Positions 35,001-44,600 of a stretch of 64,000 nucleotides of DNA are shown here, one piece after another. The notes beneath the pieces were generated by a model. It was not told the origin of the DNA and did no database searches. It worked only from the letters and a program-made list of their open reading frames with translations. Each line of letters starts with the position of its first letter. The first letter of the stretch is position 1. The translations under genes were made by a program, and so were the position numbers. Origin of the DNA: Muricea muricata (Eukaryota > Cnidaria > Anthozoa > Malacalcyonacea > Plexauridae); NCBI GenBank assembly GCA_963855995.1, contig OY979727.1, positions 9,394,446-9,458,445 on the forward strand, given 5' to 3'.

Positions 35001-37176
35001 AAGTCAGAGTCAATCGAGAGGTATATACTACAAGCTTCTCAAGATAATCCCGGATGAAATTGTTATCGATGTTATCAAACAAATACCTCAATTAAAATGT
35101 ATACATTTGGGATATTTTTTTTCTGCAGGTAGCTTACAGTGGACCAGATCGATCGTGCATGCTCAGACGTCTCCAGGCCGATACGGAATACTCTGTCACG
35201 GTAGGATTGATCAGAAAAATAGTTGATAATCCACAGTATGGAAATTGTATGTACCTCAGCGCCGTGACCAATGGAAATTTTCCCTAATGACAGAAAGCAA
35301 AATAGTCAAATGTACAATATATAAGCGCCAAAATAATGATAGAGAATATAATGTATATATGCAGATTGTATGAAAAAGGTAATCGAACTTTGGAGTACTC
35401 TAGAGCGTTCAATATTTAACATGCAGGAATATTTTTCCTCGTTGGAAAGACCAGTGTCACCATAACTGTAAAATTTGAAGAAAAATTGAGCAAATACGAA
35501 TCAGATAAAAAATGCCGTTCGAAATCGCATATTTTCGCCGTTGGGAATTCATTAAAATTTTATTGTAGCTAATTTTATCACAAATTTTAGCTTAGGTAGT
35601 AAAATGAATGCATCTTATTAGAAACGTTTTCTCAGGACAGGTAATTCGCTGCCTTAACAATACTTAGAGGTTGAAATACGTGATTTTGCCGGCTGTTTTC
35701 ATTTTATTCGTATTTGCATAAGTTTTCCTCACATTTCACAAAAATGATGTGATTCGAAAGCTAAGAGACTGTGAAAGAATGATTTCTGTAGATTAAATAA
35801 CGAACGCGGCAAAGCACGCCGATGTTCGATTGCCTTTTTTTCACACACCTTTTATAGCACTTATTTACTGAGCTGGGAATAATCAGTATGTTTTGTGATT
35901 CTGGTCGAGAGTTAATTTGAAAGAAAAAAATAAACAACGATAAACACGCTATATGTTCTCGAACTATTGTAAAAACATTATTTCGTGCAAAAATACGGTT
36001 TTATTTTTTGGTCGCATTACATAAGATTTAACGGGGGTTAATTTCTCTCACGCCAATCTCGTTACAAATACCCTGAATTTACTTAGATTTTCTGCCAATG
36101 AGTGATGTAAAAGATTCTAACTTATATTCATTCGTCCCCAGGTGAGCGCGTGGACAAATGAAGGAAGGTGCGAAAGTTTGGCAAGCAAAAGAAGAACTAA
36201 TAGAGAAATCACAAGTAAGGACAAACTTTAGTTTTATTTGCTTTAGAGATGATACAGTAGCCTTTTTCCAGCATCGTGACCGTATAAAACATGAATGGAT
36301 TATTTTGCGAGATACTGCAATAGAGAGCACCCTTCACAGGGCATGAGTGAAGAAATGAATAGTGCAAACGACCTTTGAGACTTTCCTTAAAGTAATGAGG
36401 CATATTTCATTTTGACTTTCTCCTTGCCATTTTTCGTTGTCGGTCCAAACAAGCCACGTGGGAAATGGCTAGTTGTATTCTTGGTTTGCACATGACGTCA
36501 TTTCGTGTCATTGGGCGCCATCTTGGTTGACTCTGCAGATTACTTCAGCTGTTTACAGCGAAGTACTTGAGTCAATTTACTGTTTCATCGTTAGTTTTAG
36601 CGTATTATGAATGATACTTTAAAGATGTATGGCTCGATAGGATCAGAAATAATGAATAGATACTTTGTGATTGCCATGTGTTTCAAACGTCAACCAAGAT
36701 GGCGTCGATTGCAAACGATCAATTGTAATAATGAAAGGATCACTAGTCGACAGAAATGAGTCTGGATAACAGATCTGAGCATTCCAGCAAACAAATTTTA
36801 AAGTTCATACTTTCCAGCTTGACAAACTTATAAATAATTGATTTTTGGATAATGATAACAGTCCTGTTGAGATTTCACTGCAATTATACATGTTCATTCA
36901 TAATGCAGGTGCCAGTGTTTTTTATTTTTTTACCTTTTTACTTCTTCCTCATCAATCGTATTCCATCATAGTTTTACCATACTGTAAATAATTTGGTTTT
37001 TTAACATTTACCAATTTCAGTAAAGATTAAAGGTAATGTTTTGGAAAGAATTTTTTATTTCATACTTTGACTTTATTTATTTCCAAGTTTCTAGAAGGCC
37101 TCCACTGTATCCCTTTCCAAAGAAAACGAATGGCAAGAGTAAAGAAGGTGAGTTAATCGAGAATTTGTCTCTTTAG
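17042..37176 (+). CDS. ARM-repeat and triple fibronectin type III protein (17 exons)
   Basis: Exons: 17042-17244, 19355-19550, 20234-20364, 27620-27720, 28627-28721, 29000-29196, 29548-29626, 29902-30007, 31025-31108, 31636-31785, 33089-33217, 33435-33517, 34625-34691, 34896-35020, 35129-35200, 36142-36214, 37088-37176. All junctions are GT-AG and in phase: 1980 nt, 659 residues. Residues 1 to about 369 are helical armadillo-like repeats with recurrent units such as DNWVASNAALVIARLT, GAGMNAAFATGRL and NACFAISCLA. Three FN3 domains follow (about 370-447, 447-540, 541-625), each starting at a phase-1 intron and showing the usual Trp (VKWEK, VSWEP, VEWDI) and late Tyr/Leu (VTKYSFRLRY, LPGTEYKFL, LQADTEYSV). 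The tail is basic and proline-rich (SRRPPLYPFPKKTNGKSKE). There is no signal peptide or membrane segment, so a cytoplasmic scaffold is inferred. The exact orthologue was not recognised. The stop at 37174-37176 is chosen because no coherent further exon was found past a possible donor at 37148. Confidence 0.85.
17329..17506. mobile_element. ~175-bp palindromic element in intron 1 of the ARM/FN3 gene
   Basis: AAATTTAGACTTG at 17331 is mirrored by CAAGTCTAATTT ending at 17500, and nearly all of the interior pairs (ACTCGAATGTGG with CCACATTCGAGT; GAGCGAGAGCGAGGG near the loop). Open frames on both strands here are a by-product of the symmetry. Confidence 0.75.
17571..17653. repeat. 83-bp unit with inverted ends GTCCTCCGGC / GCCGGAGGAC
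   Basis: Perfect 10-bp mirrored ends separated by about 63 bp of unpaired AT-rich DNA. Confidence 0.55.
17713..17891. repeat. Tandem duplication, two units of about 88-91 bp
   Basis: GACGTTCAA(C/T)TATCAAAATA starts at 17713 and again at 17801. The units stay about 93% alike through AGGGAGGGAGCT(A/G)AAGGGA. Confidence 0.85.
19887..20059. mobile_element. 173-bp palindromic element built on CAACATTGTTGA-like motifs
   Basis: GCTTGATGAAAACA at 19887 is mirrored by TGTTTCCATCAAGC at 20059, and TTGAACAATGTTTTGCTG by CAGCAAAACATTGTTCAA. Lies in intron 2 of the ARM/FN3 gene. 57278-57460 is a relative. Confidence 0.8.
21059..21201 (+). pseudogene. Penelope-like element fragment: C-terminal tail of the endonuclease ORF
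   Basis: The plus strand reads ESWHTAAKDRNADNNSKPLP from about 21062, then a stop after IKKT. The same sequence stands inverted at 23817-23961 and 27125-27268. The conserved ESWHTA...ADNNS...PLP tail follows GIY-YIG domains in Penelope-like reverse transcriptases of aquatic invertebrates (family knowledge). Only the last ~30 codons and the start of the 3' UTR remain. Confidence 0.6.
22492..22612. repeat. Short tandem expansion of ATCAAGATACACCAAG-type units
   Basis: GACCATCAAGATATAGTAA, GACCATCAAG and AAGATAC(A/A)(T/C)CA units repeat irregularly. The sister copy (25858-25905) has unrelated single-copy sequence at this point, so the expansion arose after the copies split or replaced the original. 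Confidence 0.75.
23338..23428 (-). other. tRNA-like (SINE-type) pol III promoter inside element copy 1
   Basis: On the minus strand TAGTCTAGTGG (A box, about 23404-23394) is followed about 40 bases later by GTTCAAATC (B box, about 23360-23352), and GCAAGGGC / GCCCTTG pair at the outer ends. The folding is too poor for a tRNA gene; it looks like the tRNA-derived head of a SINE. Repeated at 26650-26740. Confidence 0.5.
24149..24328. repeat. 180-bp near-perfect inverted repeat
   Basis: GCATGGCAATAGTGCCTACC at 24149 is mirrored by GGTAGGCACTATTGCCATGC ending at 24328. The arms are about 84 bp and meet at a ~12-base loop (ATACCATAGTGC). Each arm matches bases 22605-22695 of the neighbouring element, so a piece of that element was copied and inverted. 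Confidence 0.85.
24244..24916. repeat. Third, diverged partial copy of the 1.7 kb element
   Basis: Collinear with 22609-23316 (CACCGATTTGTATATATATA through GATTTAATCTAGCGTGTAT) but with more substitutions and a deletion. It stops where tRNA-like repeats begin. Confidence 0.75.
24947..25025 (+). other. tRNA-like SINE head 1
   Basis: A-box-like TAGTCTAGTGGTAAAG at 24960 and B-box-like GGGAACAATACC at about 25010. No good acceptor-stem pairing. Confidence 0.4.
25118..25190 (+). other. tRNA-like SINE head 2
   Basis: A-box-like TAATCCAGTGGTCAAG at 25131 and B-box-like GGGATCAATTCC at 25172, 31 bases apart; the same arrangement as the head at 24947. Confidence 0.45.
25597..27268 (-). mobile_element. 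Degenerate Penelope-like element, copy 2
   Basis: A direct repeat of 22221-23961, same orientation, about 95% alike, beginning GGTGTCAGCTGAG and ending with the inverted ESWHTA tail at 27265. It lacks the endonuclease part present left of copy 1's tail. The minus-strand frame 25601-25921 is open for 106 codons here (ending ...VAEFLS) but is broken in copy 1. It sits 350 bp upstream of exon 4 of the ARM/FN3 gene. A tRNA-like A/B box pair is at 26650-26740 on the minus strand. Confidence 0.65.
26650..26740 (-). other. tRNA-like (SINE-type) pol III promoter inside element copy 2
   Basis: Same TAGTCTAGTGG A box (about 26715-26705) as at 23394-23404. The B box is altered by one base (GGTCAAATC), so this copy is weaker. 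Confidence 0.45.
27955..28140. mobile_element. 186-bp element with inverted ends ACCATGGATAGTTA / TAACTATCCATGGT
   Basis: Mirrored 14-bp ends (right end with one mismatch); AT-rich interior without coding. Intron 4 of the ARM/FN3 gene. Confidence 0.6.
28304..28569. mobile_element. Inverted-repeat element, copy 2 of the 12933-13162 family
   Basis: GGTGATCTGAAAACACGGAA...CAGTCAGATCAGCTG; shares TACTGGCACTAGTTGTCAA and AACAGCAAAATG with copy 1 but carries about 35 extra internal bases (TCGGATCCAAATTTCTGGTG). Confidence 0.7.
31298..31480. repeat. Minisatellite, period about 31-33 bp
   Basis: CCCTTACCCACATTTACC.TTTGCCA recurs about five to six times with drift in intron 9 of the ARM/FN3 gene. 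Pyrimidine-rich on the coding strand. Confidence 0.8.
32518..32791. mobile_element. 274-bp inverted-repeat element with CATCTT/AAGATGG ends
   Basis: CATCCACCATCTT at 32521 is mirrored by AAGATGGCAGATG at 32790, and GACGTCACAACCTGGG by CCCATGTTGTGACGTC. Intron 10 of the ARM/FN3 gene. Confidence 0.6.
34330..34610. repeat. CAA/ACAA-rich low-complexity tract
   Basis: Irregular AACAA, ACAACAATGACAA and AACAAGAAC units; no fixed period. Intron 12 of the ARM/FN3 gene. Confidence 0.6.
36517..36704. mobile_element. 188-bp inverted-repeat element, ends CGCCATCTTGGTTGAC / GTCAACCAAGATGGCG
   Basis: Mirrored 15-16 bp ends; a GACGTCAT site lies just outside (36494). Intron 16 of the ARM/FN3 gene. Confidence 0.7.
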
Positions 37177-37549
37177 ACAATGATGTTCATACGACTAAAA
37201 TATTTAAAGATATCTTACAAGACATATTTTCGAAATGGTCCAGGATTTGTCGAGTAATACAACCAAGCTAGTGCAGCATTAGGTCGAAAGAAAGATGAAA
37301 TATTTTTCCTAAGCGATGTTGAACGTTTTCAATTGTAGGAAAGCCATGATGGAGGCCGTTGGGAGTGTATAGATTTTTGGAAGATATCTGTGATGTTTAG
37401 ATCTGGCATAAGCATGGTTGTGCGTTCTCAACTTTCATGACTACATTGGATAGATAGTATGTAGATATTTAACAATAGCTAGCCATTCACAACGTTCATT
37501 GTATACTGCCTGTAAGTCTTGTATACTGCCTGTAAGATGCAAATTAAAG

Positions 37550-38055
37550 TTAAAGGGAAATGGCAATAAAATTTTTCATCGTCTCATTCGAAAGAGACTC
37601 CAAAACAATATATAGAAGTCTATTACAGAATTCTTATATCTGCCTTATTTGGTGAGATATTTTGACTTGAAATCTTTAGTTGTCCGCCATCTTGGATATT
37701 TGTGGATATGCACGATACGTCACAACTGGGATCACGCGATTTTTTTTTCTTACGACACAATGGTTAATATGCTTTCATAACCGCATGTACGGCAAGTGTT
37801 TCTGTTTTCAGCACGGACTGAGAAGATTTCAAACAATATTTGATTGTTGGTAGGTATTTAGGCGGATTTTCGAGAGGCTTATACCTGTTGTGACGTCGTC
37901 AAAATTAATCCAAGATGGCGGACAGTTTGTTGATTCAGGTGAAAATATCTCTCGAAGTAAAACAGATATAAAAATTTTGCAATAGACTTCTATTTATTGT
38001 TTTAGAGTCTCTTTCAAATGAGACAATAAAATGTTTTGTTGCCATTTCCCTTTAA
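37550..38055. mobile_element. 506-bp piggyBac-type MITE flanked by TTAA
   Basis: TTAA at 37550-37553 and 38052-38055 bound mirrored ends AGGGAAATGGCAA... / ...TTGCCATTTCCCT. The inversion continues through GTCTCATT(C)GAAAGAGACTC and AGAAGTCTATT for about 75 bp. TTAA-flanked insertion is the piggyBac signature. The interior is non-coding and has inverted CCGCCATCTTGG boxes. It sits between the 3' ends of the convergent ARM/FN3 and MEI4 genes. 57590-58070 is a diverged relative. Confidence 0.85.
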
Positions 38056-38663
38056 GGAACAAGAAACAATGAACACTGAACAGCAGGGGTTAGTTTTTAA
38101 GACATTAAATTAGACAATAGGACAAAAAAATTAGATGCATGAATTAATTATCAGGATAAAAGAGCGCGTTTTTATTGAAGTGAGCAAGTTCTGAATAAAA
38201 AGTCAAAGACGAAGGTTAAAAGTTTTACAACTGCCCATGTGTTTGGGTCGTTATTACTGGACATTAGAATCTGTTGACGAGGCAAGCAAGCAGCAGTGTT
38301 TTTATTTCTTTCTATGAAATAAATAGAAGGACCACTAGAGTTGCAACCTTTGAAGTTTGCCTCCTCACGCGCATTACGCATATTTATTATGCAGGTATAT
38401 TGGCCAGCCAATTTTAGCCTGGCTGCAGTAAGCTGTGTAGAATAGCTAAGAGCATCCTGCACTGCTACAGTAAGTCGCCCTTCTAGGTATTCCTTATCCT
38501 GTAGCCAAAACACACAATACGGATTTAGACCATTTGAAAGATATTGAAAGGATATTGCTATATCTCCTTAATAGTGGGGATCACGCCGTTCCAGGTTCCC
38601 GGCACGTCAGCATTCATATAAGAACGAAGGTTATGAATGGTAAGATTCTTAAGATTTTTCGAT

Positions 38664-41600
38664 TCAGCTTTGTTCCAGATCCATGTTCTTCTCATTGCCA
38701 CAAGATGAGATAATTCCTCCAATGCGCCATACATAGCATGTGAACAGTGGAAACGTTTTAGATAAATGTAGTACTGAGTCTTCTAGTGTTGCCATTAATG
38801 ATTTAGATACTAAACGTGGAAGAAAAACAATAAAAAGTATCAGTCAGGGTTGTCATTTTTCAACTTTGGTGCCAAAGGACATTGTAGCCAAGCAGCCGAC
38901 AACAATTTTCTTGATCTTACTTTCTTTTAACGAGTTGTCCTGTTTACTTCTTAATAAGATGTTTTCAGTACACCACAAGATATAGTAAATACTGTTGAAC
39001 TCATCCAGATGTTCCTGTAGCTTCATCGGCTCTGCAATATATTAAAGTAAGTACATAACTATACATATTTACCAATATAAACAATTTTAAATCGGGAATT
39101 ATTTATGAACTTTCTTTTTTTGAAAGTGAAAGATTAGTAATTATATCAGGGGAATTACATTTCGTGTGGGAAAATTTTGAACCTCGAATACTTTCACTTC
39201 GAAATGCCTCGCATACACGTAAGATAATAAATGAAATTTTGATGGTTTAAACACAAAAACACAATATTCTAATTGTTTTAGACGGCCTAACTTTATACAC
39301 GTTATTAACTATTAATTATAATTATTGATTTGATTTAACCTGATTCACCTTTGATTTATGTATTGATCAGCATGCGGGAGATGGGCACATCTGTTGATTG
39401 ACGATAGCAAGACATATTAGGGCTTGAGGCTTGAAATGAGATTAACAAGGAATTACGAGTAAGGCTAGGAAAAAAGACGGTGTTTGTCAGACAGTTAGTC
39501 GAAAAGTATTTTGTGAAAGCTGTAGAGATCCACTCTTCAGGTAACGATGATTTATGTTAGTGTTCATTGTATCAGTTTCTTTTACACATCTAATCGCTAT
39601 GAATCATTACTAATTTAACCTAATCATTTACTAGAATGTATTTCTTATAATATATTACGAAAAATCTCTACGGCGTATTGTGATTTTGTCCCTGGAAACA
39701 CTAATATTTTGAAAATTCTTCTTTCTGATGTCAAAAATTGATTAGATTTCCAGTGCATGTTTTTGACTGCAAGCCCACGGGTAAATTTTGACTAGAGTGT
39801 GCCAATGACAAACAGGGGCGTAAATCCTGGTGGTAGGGGGGGGGGGGGTGGTTCACCCCTCCAAAGATTAAAATGAACAGTTTTGTCGGGCAAAACTAAG
39901 TGTTTAGTCGGGCAAAAAGCAACCAAGTGTTTTAAAGAAAATTTAATTTGTTTAAGTTAAAAGGTAAAAAAATACTAAATTACGAAGTTGGTGCAATATA
40001 ATGCGTAACAAAATGATTTTTTTTACTTTTATTTATTTGACAATAACTTTTATTTGTGAGTAATATCTACTTAGTGTGGGCGTGGCATTTTCAACCACGC
40101 CCTTTTGTCGGGCAAAATTAGTTCACCCCCCCCCCCAATCTTGAGACCCAAGTTACGCCCCTGATGACAAACGCTATAAAAGCTTTAAAAGTCAGTATTA
40201 AAGCTGACACAGAATTACAAAATACCTTGTGAAATGGCTCTCAGAATGTTGGAAAATGCCACCAGTTGTTCTGTTAACTTGGAAACGACTAATTTAGTGA
40301 TCTTTCTGTGTGAAGCTAAACGTATTATCAGCTTAGAATACTTGTCTGAAATGAGTTTCTATGTAAGAATAAGAGAAAAAATAGAAAAATTTATCGAAAC
40401 GCTATTTCAAAGAAATAATTTCGAGTTTAAAGGTAAAAATAATCAATAACCCATTATCCCTTGCCTGTTCATGGTCTAAACAGTTTACGCGTTTGAAGGA
40501 CAACTTTTATTGAATTAGCTATATATAGATGCATACGCATAATTTCTGTAGCGCATTATGCCCTTTGCATAGTTATTTAACTGGCTAAAACTAAAACAGC
40601 ATTAATATGGTATATGTATTCTAATCCTATTTCTATTTATTTTCCCATTTTCGTTCTTACTTTTATTTCTGTTTCTACTTCCATTTTTTAGATTCCTATT
40701 CCCATTGCTATTTATTTCTATTCCTATTTCTATTCATATTTCTATTCCTATTTCTACATCTGTTCCTATTTGCATTCATATTCCTATTTACATTTCCATT
40801 TTTGTTTGTATTCCCATAGCCATTTCTATTTTTCCTTTCTACTTCTATCTCCATTCTCATTTCTTTTAATATTTCTATTCATATTTGTTTTCCTTTTTGT
40901 ATTGCTATTCCCATTTCCAGTTCTATTCATTTTCCTATTTCCATTCATATTTCCATTCCTATTTCAATTCCGATTCTTATTTCTACACCTACTGTATTTC
41001 TATTTCTATTCCTCATTTCTGTTTCTATTTCTATTTCCCATTTCTATTCCTATTCTGTTCTATACTTACGCTATTACATATCTCGTGATTCATGATCGCG
41101 ACTATCATCTCGTTGGCGAAACAGAGAACTTTTTCAACGGTCTGTTCCGAGCCTTGTATTTCCATATCAAGCACGCCTATAGATGTTGAATGATAATGCT
41201 AGATATTATATAAATACCACGAAAATTAAAGTCGCATTTAACATTTGTATAAGCGTTTTACACAAAATACTCGATGTTAAAGAGTGTAGAATATAATATA
41301 ATGTCGTATACAGTATACCAGGATGAGACTATGTTACTTTACATGCTGCGCATGCGCGTGCACGTTGCTCATGGTAAAAAATGTTGTTGAGTCACAATGC
41401 TCAGCAATGCTGTTAACGATGTCGTCAACATTACAACAAGTTGTTAATTTTCTTCCGCATACAACAAAATACTATAGTTTTGTTGCCGCAAAAGGTTTCC
41501 GCATAATATACAATTTTTACAGCTTATCATATACACTTTTTCATGCCTACCTATCATATTATCCACACAGCATTCAGGAATAAATGTTTCAGCAAAATCG

Positions 41601-44600
41601 CTTTCGTGTATTCTTTCCTTCAATACTGTTTGTGAAGTTGAACAGAAAGTCAGTAAAGTAAGACTTAGTCACTCTTTTTTTTGCAAGTTTATATCGCAAT
41701 CGTGCGATAAAATCTGCGGCTACAAAGAGTCTGGGGCATATATTTTAGGCCATATTGTCTTAAATGTTTGCAAAGTGCAAAGCAATAACATAGAAAACAC
41801 TCTAGTTTACTATCATTCTGCTAATGGATTATCTGGTTCTGTTTTAACTATCAGCCCTAACTGATGCGTGATTGTGTCTTGATCTCGAGTAGAAGTCGAC
41901 ATTTAAGCCAGGAACAATTGAGAAAATTTCATTAACTATACTGCAACCTCAGGCAGAAATCGAGCGGAGCCACGCCTTCCAGAACCATCAATACTTGATG
42001 AGTTTTTCTCAACTGTTCCCGGCTTGAATAAAACATTTAAAGCCTGCTGTTGTATAGGATGACTGAATGAATTTTTTAATCAGAAATACAAAAGGCAGCT
42101 AAATATGTTTTAGAAGCAACATTAAGCATGGACTTATGTATGTTAACGTCTTAGCGATGTTATCCTAGAATATTTAGTCGTATTGAGATTATTTTGTAAG
42201 CATAGTCGTATTTCTGCGTGGCATATGCATTTACTGCCATACCAGTGACAGCTTGTAGGACTGCGGTAAGTAGGTGATAAGATAACTGAGTGTCTTTCAA
42301 CATCACCGCCGATCTTTGAACATTCCACAAGGATACAACTGCAAAAAATGTGATAAAGTGTTTAAAATACAAACATGAGTCAAAATTTTAAACAAACAGT
42401 TAACGTACATATTATGAAAAATCGTTTGTCTTGCCTTGATTTCAATGAAACTTAGAATCAAAATAGACGAACAAAAGTTTTTAGTTTTCTAAAACATGAA
42501 AAAAGCTCGCTTGTGATGTCATCTTTTCACGCATACTGAATAGCGGAGAGATCATGCTGAATACCAGACAGATTCTGCAGCGCTTTTTGGAGATATTCTT
42601 TGTAGTAAATCTTATTTCAAATCCGTGAGATCATATCACAGATTAACTTTACTCAAGTTGAAAGATGAATATCTCCGGAGAAGGCGAGATATTAAGAAAC
42701 TGAAATCGTCTTAAAAATGCATTTTTAAATTTACCATGAAATCAACAGTAGACAATTATTTTTTTCATAATTCTGGACCATTAACTGTTTTAACTTGACG
42801 TACAAATTAATACTAAATACCAGGCTATATACGATAGCAAACCTTATTATTTAATGTAGATTTTTGTGACTACATGCACTTTCTTCAGAGATACATTGAT
42901 AAATACTGTATTGCATCCACGCAAACTTACTACTTTTCAAAAACTGTGCATGACTATTTCCAATTTCTTTTGACTGAACTTCGTCAGATTTAGATTCGCT
43001 GGAGCATGGGGGTGTTAGACATTCTGTAGTTTCCATATTTGCAGTGTCTTCGTCTGACATATGAATATGCAGAAAGATTTATAATTTTATTGTTTTTTGT
43101 TCCTATACTGTGTTTTAGCTGATTTGTATGGAGTAAAATGGACAGGATACATGCGTTGAGTGCAGAACCTGAAGTAGGTAGGAATTTTTATACCGTTTAC
43201 GCACGCGACCTGAAGAAATTTTGAAAAATTTAAAAGAATTTTCTTAATCGACAAGAATGAAATTGATGATAATTTAATTGATATAAAAAATTCCCATGAC
43301 GGACTACATTTTGACTCAGGCGAAATACAACACAACCGTAAAAGCCCTTAAAATTAGTAAAATTGCAAAATTTGCATGATGGTAGAATGTTGTATAATAT
43401 AGTCAAATTTTGCGAATTTCGCATATAGTACTTGTATTACGCATGTGAAAGTGTATTTTCGTCTCACATGTGGTAGCCTTTCCCGTATAATATAAATTTA
43501 TAAAAAATTTGAAAAGTGCTATATTTTTTGTTATCTAAAACTTTTCGACTCCAAACTTCCCAAGTTTACTAACTTTGAGATGCTCTTTTTAACAGTGTGA
43601 TGAATTAGTTCATATTGCCTTGGTCAAAACTTAGTCTATTTCTTCCAATTTATCAAAGAAATAATGGTGCAAAGTTTGTATTCGCAGACATTTCTGTCAT
43701 TTGTTGCGTTGTGTTTTCTACATGCAGTAGGAATCAATTGAAAATAACCGATCGAAATCGCATATTTCATCTGATTCGCATACATTGGCTAAATTTTTCT
43801 TCCAATTATACAAAACGGTGATATTCAAAAGCTGAATGCCTGGTCTTTTAAATTATAAAACAATTTTTTCAGCATCTGTATGTTTTAAACATTGAGCAGT
43901 TCAAAGAGCGATTACCTTTGATATAAACGCCTGTGCACCACAAACCTAACGCTGATTTGGCAATATAATATTCTTATTACGCGGCATATTTTTTCTCACC
44001 ATGATGCATGCAGGCTTAAAATAATGTCTGGCTAATCCTATCATAGCTTTTGCATGTTCATAGAAGGCGGAACATTTTTGAAATTTCAATGTTGCAAACA
44101 CAGGCCCTTGTTGAGCCTCTCTTATGAGTGAAGTATATCTTTAATTAACACGGGCGAAACAATGGTTTTCCCTTATTGTGATGCCACCAACGCATCGCAA
44201 ATACAAAGGAGTCCTTCCTGATTGTGTTATTTTTAACCTTATCCTGTAAAAGAGAATTACTGGCGTCGCCAGGCCTAGACAGGTGGGAGTAGTAGAATGA
44301 TAACGTATAATTATAACTAGAATTATCAAAGAAAATATAATTCAATTTTTCGTGGACCTTTTTGATCCTCTGCTGATTTCTCAAAAGAGCCTCGCTGGAA
44401 ACGCCGAGTGCAGCTCATATCGTTTCAGGTGGTCAAAGATTCCGTGTTTTGCGTGCTTGCATCACTACACACTGAAATCATTTGTCTTTTGTGCGTGCAG
44501 ACTCTCACTCTCATGCATGCATGCAATTTCAACAAGGTCGTCTGTCTCAGATAAGTCAAGTGCCTCAGTTAAAACCAAGGAAGTCAAATAAAAAATTTCC

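Noticed and set aside
37148-37240. Further splicing of ARM/FN3 exon 17 to an acceptor at about 37176
   Set aside because: The intron would be under 30 bases; reading through to the TAG at 37174 is simpler.
39009-39046. Plus-strand exon of the ARM/FN3 gene (ATCCAG acceptor, AAA|GTAAGT donor, in phase)
   Set aside because: It overlaps in antisense the MEI4 exon at 38921-39031, which has far better family support, and nothing coherent follows downstream.
40234-40449. 71-codon plus-strand frame resembling a helical protein
   Set aside because: Antisense shadow of MEI4 exon 7 (40226-40358), where the minus strand matches the family and fits phases on both sides.
40770-41189. 139-codon plus-strand hydrophobic frame
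   Set aside because: Product of the TTCCTATTT low-complexity tract (Phe/Ser/Tyr only) running into the antisense of MEI4 exon 6.
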